From Anaerobacillus alkaliphilus (lineage in GTDB: Bacteria; Bacillota; Bacilli; Bacillales; Anaerobacillaceae): a stretch of 64,000 bases of DNA. The stretch spans positions 124,001-188,000 of the forward strand of contig NZ_QOUX01000032.1 of NCBI RefSeq assembly GCF_004116265.1, written 5' to 3'. The notes beneath the pieces are model-generated. The model searched no databases. It was not told where the DNA came from and saw only the letters and a program-made list of their open reading frames with translations. Position numbers and translations under genes: made by a program. Positions 9,060 through 18,366 of the stretch are shown here, piece after piece; position 1 is the stretch's first letter; each line of letters begins with the position of its first letter.

Positions 9060-9361
9060 TGAATTTTCCCCCTATGTTTATCTAATTTATTGTTCATAGA
9101 AATTCCAGCAATAACCATGAACAATTCTTATGTTAAAGTCTGAATATTTTACTTACAAGCAATAAATCGCTGGTTGGATCAATTCACTGAAGCTTGGTGG
9201 GGTCATAAACCGCTGCTTTTCAACAGCCACAACTTACTTCAGCACACTAAATAATACTTACTTATTTATTAGTTATGGTAAAATGTATAAGTCAACAGTT
9301 AGATGTGAAAATAGTGGTATGGAAACAAAAGCATTTGTAGGAAGAATGGAGGACGTTTTTC
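9060..9361. other. Divergent intergenic region between SBP and hprK
   Basis: The 302-bp gap must carry promoters for both directions. A perfect 8-bp inverted repeat, TTGTTCAT (9090-9097) and ATGAACAA (9117-9124), lies 31 bp upstream of the SBP start and could be an operator or a 5'-UTR hairpin. No convincing consensus promoter was assigned. Confidence 0.4.
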
Positions 9362-10294
9362 GTGGCAAAAGTTACAGCACATCAGTTAATGGAAAAATTA
9401 CAGCTTGAATTGGTAAGTGGTGAAGAGGGAATTTATAGGCCAATCACTACGAGTGATATTTCTCGTCCTGGCATGGAAATGGCCGGTTATTTTAACTATT
9501 ATCCGGCAAAACGTGTGCAATTATTGGGGAAAACAGAGTTAACGTTTTTTGATCAACTTTCAGATGAGGAGAAAGTCGACCGGATGGAACGTCTTTGTAC
9601 ATACGATACACCTGCAATCATCCTTTCACGAAACATTGAAGTACCACGACAACTACTGGAGGCTTCTCAAAAAGTTGGTGTTCCAGTCATGCGTTCTAGT
9701 CTAACGACTACACGATTAAGTAGTACTCTAACTAACTATTTAGAGAGTGAGCTAGCACCGATGACAGCCGTGCACGGTGTTTTGATTGATATATATGGAA
9801 TTGGTGTGTTAATTACTGGTTCTAGTGGAGTCGGGAAAAGTGAAACGGCACTTGACTTAGTCCGACGTGGACATCGTCTAGTCGCTGATGACTCTGTTGA
9901 AATTCGCCAAGAACATGATGGGTTAATTGGGAGATCTCCGGAATTAATTCGTCACTTATTGGAAATTCGCGGATTAGGAATTATTAATGTTATGACGTTA
10001 TTTGGAGCGGGTGCTGTTCGGATTTTTACGCCAATTATGATGACTGTTCATCTTGAATTATGGGATCAAACCAAAGCTTATGATCGTCTAGGGCTTGATG
10101 AAGAGATGATGCGTATTTTTGATACAGACATCCCAAGAATTACGGTACCTGTTCGTCCTGGACGTAACTTGGCCGTTATTATCGAGGTTGCAGCCATGAA
10201 TTACCGTCTAAAACGAATGGGGATTAACGCTGCCGAAGAGTTTTCAGCTAGATTATCAAACGTCATTACTGATGGCGATAAAGAGGAAATTTAG
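9362..10294 (+). CDS. hprK: HPr kinase/phosphorylase
   Basis: This 310-residue enzyme phosphorylates and dephosphorylates Ser46 of HPr and Crh, and is the sensor of carbon catabolite repression in Firmicutes. Residues 1-130 are the N-terminal domain. The catalytic domain carries H138, Walker A GSSGVGKS (153-160), 'VADDSVEI' and the HprK signature [10 protein letters not shown] (201-210). The start is GTG, chosen for GGAGG 10 nt upstream. It heads hprK-lgt-yvoD-ppaX-yvoF. One of its two substrates, Crh, is encoded at 30.8 kb. Confidence 0.97.
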   Translation: MAKVTAHQLMEKLQLELVSGEEGIYRPITTSDISRPGMEMAGYFNYYPAKRVQLLGKTELTFFDQLSDEEKVDRMERLCTYDTPAIILSRNIEVPRQLLEASQKVGVPVMRSSLTTTRLSSTLTNYLESELAPMTAVHGVLIDIYGIGVLITGSSGVGKSETALDLVRRGHRLVADDSVEIRQEHDGLIGRSPELIRHLLEIRGLGIINVMTLFGAGAVRIFTPIMMTVHLELWDQTKAYDRLGLDEEMMRIFDTDIPRITVPVRPGRNLAVIIEVAAMNYRLKRMGINAAEEFSARLSNVITDGDKEEI

Positions 10295-10303
10295 AAGATA
10301 ATT

Positions 10304-10408
10304 AGGAATTGTGAATTGTGAATTATGAATTATGAATTATGAATTATGAATTATGGTTAGAGCACAGCTTCGATGCCGGCAATTCAAAATTCTTAATTCA
10401 AAATTTAA
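10304..10408. repeat. Heptamer-armed palindrome, copy 1 (hprK-lgt)
   Basis: Two GAATTGT and five GAATTAT heptamers are followed by a centre resembling GCTTCGATGC. An inverse arm (AATTCAAAATTC, TTAATTC) ends 18 bp before the lgt start codon. Confidence 0.9.
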
Positions 10409-10426
10409 AAGAAGAGGTGCTAAACT

Positions 10427-11278
10427 ATGATTTTTCAAATTCAACCTTTAAACCCAGTCGCCATTGACTTGGGGTTTCTCACGGTTTATTGGTATGGTCT
10501 GATAATTGGTTTTGGGGCATTTTTAGGGTACATTATCGCAAACCGTGAGGCAGTAAGGCGTGGCTTGCCTAATGACCTGTTTGCTGACATTTTATTATGG
10601 GCGATCCCAATCGCCATTCTTTCATCTAGGCTTTATTATGTTCTATTTAAATGGGATTACTATAGCCAAAACCCAGGGCAAATTTTTGCGATCTGGGAAG
10701 GCGGCTTAGCAATTCATGGTGGTTTAATCGGAGCATTAATTACTGGTTATATTTTTGCAAAAAAACGTGGGGTTTCCTTTTGGAAGCTGGCTGATATTGC
10801 AGCACCAAGTATTTTACTCGGTCAGGCGATCGGGCGTTGGGGAAATTTCATGAACCAAGAGGCTCACGGTGGTCCGGTTGATCCGGGATTTTTACAAAAC
10901 TTGTTTATCCCGCAATTCATTATTGATCAAATGTATATTAACGGTCAGCACTATCATCCAACGTTCTTATATGAATCTCTTTGGAGTTTACTAGGGGTTG
11001 CCTTATTAATTTATTTACGTCGCGTAAATCTTCGTCGTGGTCAAATGTTCTTATTTTACGTGATCTGGTATTCATTCGGAAGGTTTTTCATTGAAGGCTT
11101 ACGAACAGATAGTTTAATGATGTTTGATTTGCTGAGAACGGCTCAAGTAGTTTCGTTAGTTTCAATTATTGCTGCAGTTGTCCTAATTATTTATCGCAAC
11201 AAAATGGGTCTAGCAGACATCCGTTATCTAGATGCAGAACCTGAGCAAAAGAAAGCTAAGAAAAAGAAGTCCAAATAA
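10427..11278 (+). CDS. lgt: Prolipoprotein diacylglyceryl transferase
   Basis: This 283-residue, seven-helix membrane enzyme transfers diacylglycerol from phosphatidylglycerol to the lipobox Cys of prelipoproteins. The conserved HGG is at 97-99 and the Lgt signature [14 protein letters not shown] begins at 136. The C-terminus is basic (KKAKKKKSK). The ATG is preceded by GAAGAGGTG. It follows hprK across a heptamer palindrome and precedes yvoD by 13 bp. Confidence 0.97.
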   Translation: MIFQIQPLNPVAIDLGFLTVYWYGLIIGFGAFLGYIIANREAVRRGLPNDLFADILLWAIPIAILSSRLYYVLFKWDYYSQNPGQIFAIWEGGLAIHGGLIGALITGYIFAKKRGVSFWKLADIAAPSILLGQAIGRWGNFMNQEAHGGPVDPGFLQNLFIPQFIIDQMYINGQHYHPTFLYESLWSLLGVALLIYLRRVNLRRGQMFLFYVIWYSFGRFFIEGLRTDSLMMFDLLRTAQVVSLVSIIAAVVLIIYRNKMGLADIRYLDAEPEQKKAKKKKSK

Positions 11279-11291
11279 GGAGTGAGAGATT

Positions 11292-12233
11292 TTGGGTAGT
11301 ATAAAAAGGGGATTACTAGTAGGTTTACAGACAACTTGGACTTTAGGAAAAATCATTTTTCCGATAACCCTTTTGGTGACGTTAATTGGCCATACTCCAT
11401 TGTTAACATGGCTTGCTCAAATTCTCTCACCAGTTATGAATTTGATTGGTTTGTCAGGAGAAGCTGCCATACCTTTAGTTTTAGGAAATATCCTGAATTT
11501 ATATGCGGCCATTGGTGCCATACTAACCTTAGATTTAACGGTTAAAGAGGTTTTTATTTTAGCAGTGATGCTTTCCTTTTCTCATAATTTATTAGTTGAA
11601 TCTGCGGTCGCCACAAAAGTTGGAATTCGGATGTCAGTCGTACTCGCAGTTCGCATTGGACTCGCACTGTTTTCTGCGGCGGTCATCAACTTTTTCTGGG
11701 ATGGTGGAGGAGAGCAGGCACAATATGGGTTAGTATCAGCACCGTCAACGGAAGTCAGCGGTTGGGGACAAATCCTCTATCAAGGGCTTGAGAGTGCAAC
11801 ACTCGGGGTGTTTCAATTAGCCCTTATCGTAATCCCACTCATGGTAGCGATTCAAATTATGAAAGATCTAAACTGGCTCAACTGGTTCTCAAAAGCGATG
11901 TCTCCTTTTACAAGAATGTTAGGAATGAAAGAGAACACTTCAACGACTTTAGCAGCTGGATTAGTCTTTGGGCTAGCCTATGGTGCAGGCGTGATGATTC
12001 AAGCCGTTAAAGAAGATGGTGTGAAAAAGAAAGACTTATATCTAGCTTTTATCTTCTTAGTTGCCTGCCATGCTGTCATCGAGGACACCTTACTGTTTAT
12101 CCCGTTAGGCATTCCGATCTGGCCGCTGTTCCTGATTAGACTTGTGACAGCTATCGTCCTAACCATGCTCGTAGCCTTTGTTTGGAACCGGCTTGAGAAA
12201 AATGAGAAAATAGAAGAGAAGAATGTAGTTTAA
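11292..12233 (+). CDS. yvoD: Nucleoside-recognition (gate) domain membrane protein YvoD
   Basis: The 313-residue, multi-helix membrane protein has two gate/nucleoside-recognition segments (about 20-120 and 165-260), like B. subtilis YvoD and the SpmA/SpmB class. The start TTG at 11292 is supported by AAGGAG 9 nt upstream, which overlaps the lgt stop region. It lies in the conserved hprK-lgt-yvoD-ppaX block. The transported or sensed molecule is unknown; a role in envelope or spore maturation is only suggested by relatives. Confidence 0.85.
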   Translation: MGSIKRGLLVGLQTTWTLGKIIFPITLLVTLIGHTPLLTWLAQILSPVMNLIGLSGEAAIPLVLGNILNLYAAIGAILTLDLTVKEVFILAVMLSFSHNLLVESAVATKVGIRMSVVLAVRIGLALFSAAVINFFWDGGGEQAQYGLVSAPSTEVSGWGQILYQGLESATLGVFQLALIVIPLMVAIQIMKDLNWLNWFSKAMSPFTRMLGMKENTSTTLAAGLVFGLAYGAGVMIQAVKEDGVKKKDLYLAFIFLVACHAVIEDTLLFIPLGIPIWPLFLIRLVTAIVLTMLVAFVWNRLEKNEKIEEKNVV

Positions 12234-12377
12234 ATGTAGAATGTAGAATGTAGAATGTAGAATGTAGAATGAAAAATTTTAATTATAAATTATAAATTAT
12301 GAATTATGAATTGTGCGGGAAAAGCTTCTAGGCATTTCAAAACCATTCTACATTCTTAATTCTGAATTCTACATTAC
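12234..12377. repeat. Heptamer-armed palindrome, copy 2 (yvoD-ppaX)
   Basis: The left arm starts with five GAATGTA-type heptamers and continues with AAATTAT/GAATTAT types. The centre is AGCTTCTAGGC. The right arm mixes CATTCTACATTC with TTAATTCTGAATTC. It shows both heptamer variants in one element. Confidence 0.9.
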
Positions 12378-12391
12378 AAAAGGAGTTTGTT

Positions 12392-13042
12392 ATGAAAATA
12401 GATACGGTGTTATTTGATTTAGATGGTACGTTAATTAATACGAACGAGTTAATTATTGCTTCGTTTATCCATACGTTGGATCATTATTATCCAAATGAGT
12501 ATACGAGAGAAAAGGTTATTGAATTTATCGGACCTTCGTTACATGATACGTTTAGTCGTATGAACCCTGAAAAGGTTGACGAAATGATTGATATGTACCG
12601 CACATTTAATCATGAAAAGCATGATGAGTTAGTAGAGGAGTACGGTACGGTGAAGGAAACAGTGAAGGCCCTACATGAAAAAGGGTATAAGCTAGCTGTT
12701 GTAACAACAAAGCGCTCAGACACAGCTCGAATGGGCTTGAGGTTAACAGGACTTGAAGAGTACTTTCCTGTACTAGTAGGGATTGATGATGTCGAAAAGG
12801 TAAAGCCTGATCCAGAACCACTTTTAAAGGCTTTAAACCAATTAAATTCAACTCCTGAACAAGCAATTATGGTTGGCGACAGCCAGTACGATGTGCTTGG
12901 TGGAAAAAATACAGGTACAAAAACAGCAGCTGTTGCTTGGACAATTAAAGGAAGAGAGTTTTTAGAAGGCTACAACCCAGACGTAATGCTTGAAACAATG
13001 TCTGATTTGCTGCCTTACTTAGGAGAAGATGCCCTTGGCTAG
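12392..13042 (+). CDS. ppaX: Pyrophosphatase PpaX (HAD family)
   Basis: The 216-residue HAD hydrolase has the nucleophile motif DLDGT at 9-13 (D9, D11). The conserved Lys region follows [12 protein letters not shown] and motif IV is GDSQYD. PpaX hydrolyses the pyrophosphate released when HprK/P dephosphorylates Ser-P-HPr by phosphorolysis, which explains the linkage to hprK. AAGGAG lies 8 nt before the ATG. Its end overlaps the next gene by 14 bp. Confidence 0.95.
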   Translation: MKIDTVLFDLDGTLINTNELIIASFIHTLDHYYPNEYTREKVIEFIGPSLHDTFSRMNPEKVDEMIDMYRTFNHEKHDELVEEYGTVKETVKALHEKGYKLAVVTTKRSDTARMGLRLTGLEEYFPVLVGIDDVEKVKPDPEPLLKALNQLNSTPEQAIMVGDSQYDVLGGKNTGTKTAAVAWTIKGREFLEGYNPDVMLETMSDLLPYLGEDALG

Positions 13043-13526
13043 ACGAACGACTCGTTATCCTGTTGAAGGTGCAAATTCCCTTTGGCAAATTTACAAAACC
13101 GTTCCTTTTCTAAAAGTAATGAAAAACTTCATCATCATTCAAATCGCACGTTACACGCCGATCATTCCTTTTAAAAATTGGCTTTATCGGACATGTTTAC
13201 GAATGAAGGTTGGCGAACAGTCTGCTGTCGCCTTAATGGTGATGATGGACATCATGTTTCCTGAAAAAATTAGCATAGGCAAAAATACGGTGATTGGCTA
13301 CAACACGACAATTTTAGCCCATGAATATTTAGTAGGGGAATATCGTCTAGGTGAAGTCATAATCGGCGACGAAGTAATGATTGGGGCAAATACAACGATT
13401 TTACCTGGAGTAATTATTGGTGACAGAGCCACAGTTGCTGCCGGTTCGTTGGTTCACAAAGATGTCCCAGCCGGAGCATTTGTCGGCGGCAACCCAATGC
13501 AGATCATAAGAGAACCATCACAGTGA
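13029..13526 (+). CDS. yvoF: Left-handed beta-helix acyltransferase YvoF
   Basis: The 165-residue protein has the hexapeptide-repeat (LbH) fold from about residue 70 onward ([37 protein letters not shown]), typical of CoA-dependent O-acetyltransferases. The start ATG overlaps the ppaX end by 14 bp and has AGGAGA upstream, so it is translationally coupled. The acceptor substrate is unknown. A terminator follows and ends the hprK operon. Confidence 0.9.
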   Translation: MPLARRTTRYPVEGANSLWQIYKTVPFLKVMKNFIIIQIARYTPIIPFKNWLYRTCLRMKVGEQSAVALMVMMDIMFPEKISIGKNTVIGYNTTILAHEYLVGEYRLGEVIIGDEVMIGANTTILPGVIIGDRATVAAGSLVHKDVPAGAFVGGNPMQIIREPSQ

Positions 13527-13545
13527 GTTGTGATGGTTATTTTTT
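13513..13545 (+). terminator. Terminator after yvoF
   Basis: The stem AACCATCACA/TGTGATGGTT with a 6-nt loop is followed by a T-rich tract. Confidence 0.88.
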
Positions 13546-13552
13546 ATGAGGG

Positions 13553-13592
13553 GAGACAGGGGGACAGGTCCCTTGTCTTGCCTCTGTCCGTG
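13553..13592. repeat. GGGACAGGTCCC-type short palindromic element
   Basis: A stretch with GGGGACAGGTCCC and flanking CTTGTC/CTCTGTCC words forms several small complementary pairs. Related pieces recur at 13738-13757 and 14453-14474 (GGGGACATTGAACC). This suggests fragments of a dispersed element. Confidence 0.5.
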
Positions 13593-13602
13593 TTATTAGG
13601 GC

Positions 13603-13850
13603 AAATGATCGAATAACGAAGGTGAATGATAGAATAAGTGCTTGAAATGATCGAATAAGCTCGCCAAATGATAGAAAAGCTTAACCAAATGATCGAAAAA
13701 TACAAAAAATTGATAGAATAACCAGGTTGTTTGTGACAAGGGGACAAGTAAGATGTCTTATTGCAGATTTAGATGATCGAATAAGTCCTCTAATTGATAG
13801 AAAAAACCTCTCATTTGATAGAAAAAACCATTCAATAGATCGAATTACTA
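13603..13850. repeat. GATCGAATAA / GATAGAATAA array
   Basis: About ten copies of ATGATCGAATAA or ATGATAGAAAAA words, usually 20-25 bp apart and roughly alternating C and A at the fifth base, fill 13603-13722 and 13771-13850. A short GGGGACAAG piece separates the two blocks. The array sits between the convergent yvoF and the gene at 13949. Confidence 0.9.
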
Positions 13851-13903
13851 GGTTGTAGATCTAAAACACATGAATCAATTAGAGTCAAATCCCCCTTTAC
13901 AAC

Positions 13904-13936
13904 AAAAAAAGGTTGATCTCCTTAAAAAATCAACCT
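13904..13936 (-). terminator. Terminator of the cytochrome oxidase-like gene
   Basis: On the minus strand, stem AGGTTGAT/ATCAACCT has an 11-nt loop and is followed by a run of seven T. Confidence 0.85.
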
Positions 13937-13948
13937 CTAACCTGATTA

Positions 13949-14323
13949 TTATTCTGTTTTCTCCTTCAAATTCATCAATATGTTCACTGCGAACAAAATT
14001 ACTGCCAACGTGACTAAGTTTGCACTGATAATCGTCGCAAATGTCAACGATGTGTTCCCATAAACCATAAATGCTAGGCCGATCATCATCGCTGGCAAGC
14101 CGATGTTGTGTAGCCAAAAGTGGGCTTTGGCAAGTTTTGTTGCAGCAAGATTAGGAAATAAGACATACAAAATCCCAGCTAACGTTAGAGACGTCCAGCC
14201 TAACAAATTAATGTGTACATGGACTGGTGTTAGATTATAAGCATGAGCAGTAGACATATAATAGCCAAGTAAGACACCAATGACAAAGTACACGACTGAG
14301 ATTTTAATTAAACGAACTCCCAT
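13949..14323 (-). CDS. Small heme-copper-oxidase-like membrane protein
   Basis: The 124-residue protein has four hydrophobic helices and resembles a fragment of cytochrome oxidase subunit I. It includes HVHINLLGW (about 36-44), where histidines could ligate heme, and AKAHFWLHNIGLP. Similar stand-alone proteins in bacilli are usually labelled cytochrome c oxidase, but it lacks the full six-His set of a catalytic subunit. The start has AGAGGTG 8 nt upstream. It is monocistronic, with its own terminator. It could be a heme-binding accessory or NO/O2-related protein; function is unproven. Confidence 0.7.
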   Translation of the reverse strand: MGVRLIKISVVYFVIGVLLGYYMSTAHAYNLTPVHVHINLLGWTSLTLAGILYVLFPNLAATKLAKAHFWLHNIGLPAMMIGLAFMVYGNTSLTFATIISANLVTLAVILFAVNILMNLKEKTE

Positions 14324-14498
14324 GACTTTTCACCTCTTTTCTAAGTATTACTTCATATGTATTTCTCTGACTTTTTTCCTAGAACTGTAAAATTTACAAG
14401 TTCTAAAATCAAAAAGATGCGTAGTCGCTTTCGCACTTTAAAATAGTTTCTAGGGGACATTGAACCTGTCCGCCTCCTTTTATCGGTTCTAAGCACTG

Positions 14499-14526
14499 AA
14501 AAAGAGAGCGCAATTCACGCTCTCTC
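14499..14526 (-). terminator. Terminator of penicillin acylase gene
   Basis: The minus-strand stem GAGAGCG/CGCTCTC is followed by five T, immediately after the stop codon of the acylase gene. Confidence 0.85.
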
Positions 14527-14531
14527 AGAAA

Positions 14532-16964
14532 CTAGTTAGCTTTAGGTAAAAACCTCACAACATTTTTCCCCTTCAACTCTTCTTTATGATAGACCATTGG
14601 ATACAAATTTCCTTCAGCCCATGTATCAACTTGGTCATAGTAATGCGGTGAAAATAGCTGTCCGGATTGTCCAGGCATAACGACATCATACATCGCATCC
14701 GTAGAACCTAAGTCGCCAACAAAGCGCCAGCCAGCACCATGTGTTACCTTACCAGTTTTTCGGTTGTAGGAGTTGGCAATTGGGTTTGCGCCACTTCCGC
14801 CTAGCTCCCATTTTCCAACATTAAATACGAGGTTTAACGGTTTGACTGAGCCTAACGGGTGATCGATCGTCATCACATGCCATTTGCCCCATGCCCACTT
14901 TGTTGGATCTTTCCCTTGCAACTCGACAACAGTTTCAACAGCCTCAGTAAATGTCTCTCTTGCCAACTCATCTAACGAACGATGAAGACCTGCTCGAAGT
15001 GAACCGAACAACAAGTGCTCTGGATGAGCATCGGCTTCTTTCACCAATTGATAGATGACTAGATTATGATTGTAAGGGAACCCTAATAAGTCCTCAAACA
15101 AAGCTGGACCAAGTAAGTTGTACCATTTGTTCCAAGCGAGGGCTTCACCAGAGTCAACCGTCTCTTCGTAATCCCACTCTCGTAACATCTGAATCACATC
15201 TTTTTCTAAATTGGTAAGAGGCGATGTACCCTCAGAACGATTAACAGCAGCAAGTAAAATCGGCAGTAAACTACGTGCCTGAGTATTTAACACGTCCGTT
15301 TGCATTTGCTTCATTTTTTCAACCGTAAACAGCTCACCGGAAGCAATCGTCTCCTCAATCATTTCCGTTAATCGCTCTGCACGATAAGGATAAAAGCTTC
15401 GGCCGATTTCATAAGGATATTCATCATCAACAGGCTTGTTATTGGCTGTGATAATATAGCCACGTTCTGGATTAGTAATTTGCGGCAGCTCTTCATTTGG
15501 AATAAATCCTTGCCATTGATAGTCTGGATCCCATCCAGGAACAGGTACCAACCCATTTGAACCATTGCTACGTATTGGCATTAGAGCTTGTCCACGATAA
15601 CCGATATTTCCATCACGATCACCAAACACCCAGCTTAATGCCGGTGTTACAAAGCCATTCAGCCCTTCAGAAAATTCAACAACGTTTGTGGCACGGTTCA
15701 AACGCATAATTCCGTTTAGTTCTTCTCCAGCTTCCGCCCCTGTCCAACGAAGCGAAATCGCGTCATATAGATCGCCTTCTAGAACATTATTAATGATCGG
15801 GCCATTTCTTGTGACTTGAACGCGCTCAACAAATGGCTCATCCTCACCTTTAATTTTGATTGCCTCTTCAAAAATAGTAGCTTCTTCCCAATCACCATCA
15901 AATAAAAATAAATCTTTATCCGTTTGGTGAGCTTTCTCTAAAAATAAATCTTCCTGATCGACAGATAGAGCCGTAACTCCCCATGCCATATGTTCGTTAT
16001 GACCAAGAACTATCCCAGGAACTCCAGGTACAGTTACACCAACTGAATGAAAGTCGCCATCCAACTGTAGATGTGTTTGGTACCAAACACTAGGAATCGC
16101 AAAGCCCAGATGCGGATCATTTGCCACCATTGGGAAACCTGATTCTGTATACTTGCCGCTTATCACCCAGTTGTTACTGCCATTGTGCTCAGGTGGTGCA
16201 AACGTCGTTAGTTTTTCAAGTTCCTCCATTGAAAAAGGAGAGGTTTCCGCTACCTGATAGATCGTAGGAAACTTGTCATCAATATGAAACTCTGGAAATA
16301 AATTTGGCGCATCGACATTGCCTAGAACATTAATCATACGATAGTGCTCTAATTCTGAACGGAAATTTCCTGACAACGTGTAACCCATATATTTTACAAC
16401 TAGCGCTGTATCCTCGGCGGTCCACGGCTCTGGCTGATAGCCTAAAATTCGAAACTCCACCGGGTACTTTCCAGTAGAGAACGCATCGTTCATGTATTGG
16501 TTGACACCGCTTACATAAGCATCCACAATTTTCACTGTTTCCTCATTAAACATCGATACTAAAGCATCAGTCGTCCGGTGCATCCCGTATGTCCGAAAAA
16601 ACCGGTCCGTATCTAGTGCTTGTTTTCCGATTACTTCAGACAAACGCCCACCTGCTAACCGCCTCGTCATATCCATTTGAAACAAACGGTCTTGGGCAGT
16701 CACATAGCCTTGGACGAAAAATAAGTCTTCTAACGATGTTGCTTGGATTTGCGCGACACCGCGTTCATCACGGATCACCGTTACTTCCTCATTTAGCTCT
16801 GCAAGCGAGACGGTTCCGTTAACAGAAGGAAGACTTCTTGTGACAAACCAATAGCCTGTCCCAACCGCAAGAATAAGTAGAAATAAGAGAACACATAAAG
16901 ACCAGACTGTGATTTTTACCCACTTTCGTTTTCGTAAAATGGGTTTTTCAATCGTTGCTTCCAA
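14532..16964 (-). CDS. Penicillin acylase family Ntn-hydrolase, membrane-anchored
   Basis: The 810-residue protein has an N-terminal membrane anchor at about 17-41 after a basic stretch (RKRKWVK). A penicillin amidase (S45) precursor follows. The predicted autocatalytic site is HNGSNNW, with Ser263 becoming the N-terminal nucleophile of the beta chain. The start is taken as TTG at 16962-16964 because GGAGGTG lies 5-6 nt upstream. An in-frame TTG at 16991 would add nine residues but lacks an SD. Family members cleave amides such as beta-lactam side chains or acyl-homoserine lactones; the substrate here is unknown. It is monocistronic and faces away from the his operon. Confidence 0.88.
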   Translation of the reverse strand: MEATIEKPILRKRKWVKITVWSLCVLLFLLILAVGTGYWFVTRSLPSVNGTVSLAELNEEVTVIRDERGVAQIQATSLEDLFFVQGYVTAQDRLFQMDMTRRLAGGRLSEVIGKQALDTDRFFRTYGMHRTTDALVSMFNEETVKIVDAYVSGVNQYMNDAFSTGKYPVEFRILGYQPEPWTAEDTALVVKYMGYTLSGNFRSELEHYRMINVLGNVDAPNLFPEFHIDDKFPTIYQVAETSPFSMEELEKLTTFAPPEHNGSNNWVISGKYTESGFPMVANDPHLGFAIPSVWYQTHLQLDGDFHSVGVTVPGVPGIVLGHNEHMAWGVTALSVDQEDLFLEKAHQTDKDLFLFDGDWEEATIFEEAIKIKGEDEPFVERVQVTRNGPIINNVLEGDLYDAISLRWTGAEAGEELNGIMRLNRATNVVEFSEGLNGFVTPALSWVFGDRDGNIGYRGQALMPIRSNGSNGLVPVPGWDPDYQWQGFIPNEELPQITNPERGYIITANNKPVDDEYPYEIGRSFYPYRAERLTEMIEETIASGELFTVEKMKQMQTDVLNTQARSLLPILLAAVNRSEGTSPLTNLEKDVIQMLREWDYEETVDSGEALAWNKWYNLLGPALFEDLLGFPYNHNLVIYQLVKEADAHPEHLLFGSLRAGLHRSLDELARETFTEAVETVVELQGKDPTKWAWGKWHVMTIDHPLGSVKPLNLVFNVGKWELGGSGANPIANSYNRKTGKVTHGAGWRFVGDLGSTDAMYDVVMPGQSGQLFSPHYYDQVDTWAEGNLYPMVYHKEELKGKNVVRFLPKAN

Positions 16965-17084
16965 ATTAACACCTCCATTTTTTTCCTTCAAAACTAGTAT
17001 ACTCTAAAGTTGTACTATTTTAATTTTTAAAAATTTAGTACAAATCACCGACCTACACATACTAGAAATATTTATGCAAAAAGG

Positions 17085-17113
17085 TTGACGGGTTTCCTCA
17101 TGGAGTGTATTCT
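17085..17113 (+). promoter_or_regulatory. Predicted his operon promoter
   Basis: TTGACG (17085-17090), 17 bp and TATTCT (17108-17113) lie about 70 bp before hisZ. Confidence 0.65.
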
Positions 17114-17126
17114 ATTTTTAGAATAC
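17107..17126. promoter_or_regulatory. Perfect inverted repeat over the his -10 region
   Basis: GTATTCTA, TTTT, TAGAATAC forms a perfect 8-bp inverted repeat covering the predicted -10 and start point. This is a typical position for a repressor operator. No T-box or leader peptide was seen in the short leader. Confidence 0.5.
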
Positions 17127-17184
17127 TTTATTATATTAGCAGACTAAAGTAAAAATAAACGAACCATTGAACGGAGTGTGAGAG

Positions 17185-18366
17185 ATGACAAAGCCTTTTA
17201 TGTTCGAAAAGCCAATTGGAATGCGTGATACGCTCCCAAATTTGTATGAAGCAAAACAAAAGATCCGCCAAGGAATGACAGAGGAAGTAAAGCTTTGGGG
17301 CTATCAACCGATTGAAACCCCGACGTTAGAATATTATGAGACGGTTGGTGTAGCATCAGCCATTTTGGATCAGCAGTTATTTAAACTTTTAGATCAACGG
17401 GGCAATACACTTGTGCTACGACCGGATATGACAGCACCCATTGCTAGACTTGCCGCCTCAAGTTTAAAAGATGTCAGCACACCACTACGATTAGCCTATG
17501 ATGCGAATGTTTACCGCGCTCAGCATGACGAAGGAGGGCGCCCAGCTGAATTCGAGCAAATTGGCGTTGAATTAATTGGTGATGCTTCTAATAGTGCGGA
17601 CGGCGAAGTAATTGCATTAATGATCGCTACCTTAAAAAAAGCAGGCCTTACACATTTCAAAATCGCGATCGGTCACGTCGGTTACGTCAATGCGCTTTTA
17701 CTAGAAATCGTCGGTAACGAGCAACGCACCGACACACTACGCCGTTTCCTTTATGAAAAGAATTACGTCGGCTACCGTCAGCACGTGAAAAGCTTGCCAC
17801 TATCGTCAATTGATAAAACTCGACTTTTACAACTTTTGAACCTACGTGGTGAGTTTTCGAAGCTAGCAGAAGCGAAAGAGCTAGTGACAACGGAAAAAGG
17901 CATTAAAGCAGTTCAAGAACTAGAAAAACTACTAGGTGTCCTTGACTGTTACGGTATCACTGATTTTGTCAAACTAGACTTAAATCTGGTCATGCATATG
18001 AGCTACTATACAGGTCCAGTTTTTGAAGCATATAGTGATAACCTTGGAACACCGATTGCCTCTGGAGGTCGTTATGATGAGTTGCTACAAAAGTTTAACC
18101 GACCGGCTCCAGCGACCGGTTTTGGAATTCGTTTAGACTTACTTATCAAAGCACTTGGAGTAAAAGGTGAGACACAGCCAATTACTTGTATCATCTACTC
18201 AAACGAACGTCGGAAAGATGCGATTGAACTTGCCAAAGAAAAGCGTCAAGAAGGGCTTGCGGTAATCTTGCAAGACCTTTCTGGAGTGAAGGACGTAGAC
18301 GTATTTTCTGAAGGCTTTGAAGATATCATTTATTGCATCGGTAAAAATGGAAAGGGGGATAACTAA
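17185..18366 (+). CDS. hisZ: ATP phosphoribosyltransferase regulatory subunit
   Basis: The 393-residue HisRS paralogue has the class II synthetase fold (motif 2 region 'RPDMTAPIARLAA', motif 3-like 'PATGFGIRLD'). It activates the short HisG and mediates histidine feedback on the first step of histidine synthesis. It lacks the anticodon-binding domain of a true HisRS. CGGAGTGTG precedes the ATG. It is the first gene of hisZGDBHAFI, and hisG starts immediately after the stop. Confidence 0.96.
   Translation: MTKPFMFEKPIGMRDTLPNLYEAKQKIRQGMTEEVKLWGYQPIETPTLEYYETVGVASAILDQQLFKLLDQRGNTLVLRPDMTAPIARLAASSLKDVSTPLRLAYDANVYRAQHDEGGRPAEFEQIGVELIGDASNSADGEVIALMIATLKKAGLTHFKIAIGHVGYVNALLLEIVGNEQRTDTLRRFLYEKNYVGYRQHVKSLPLSSIDKTRLLQLLNLRGEFSKLAEAKELVTTEKGIKAVQELEKLLGVLDCYGITDFVKLDLNLVMHMSYYTGPVFEAYSDNLGTPIASGGRYDELLQKFNRPAPATGFGIRLDLLIKALGVKGETQPITCIIYSNERRKDAIELAKEKRQEGLAVILQDLSGVKDVDVFSEGFEDIIYCIGKNGKGDN

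Noticed and set aside
13544-13747. Minus-strand frame with YSII repeats
   Set aside because: It is a chance translation of the GATCGAATAA array, without SD or known homology.
17040-17184. T-box or histidine leader peptide before hisZ
   Set aside because: The leader after the predicted start point is under 75 nt, with no T-box sequence, terminator or run of His codons.
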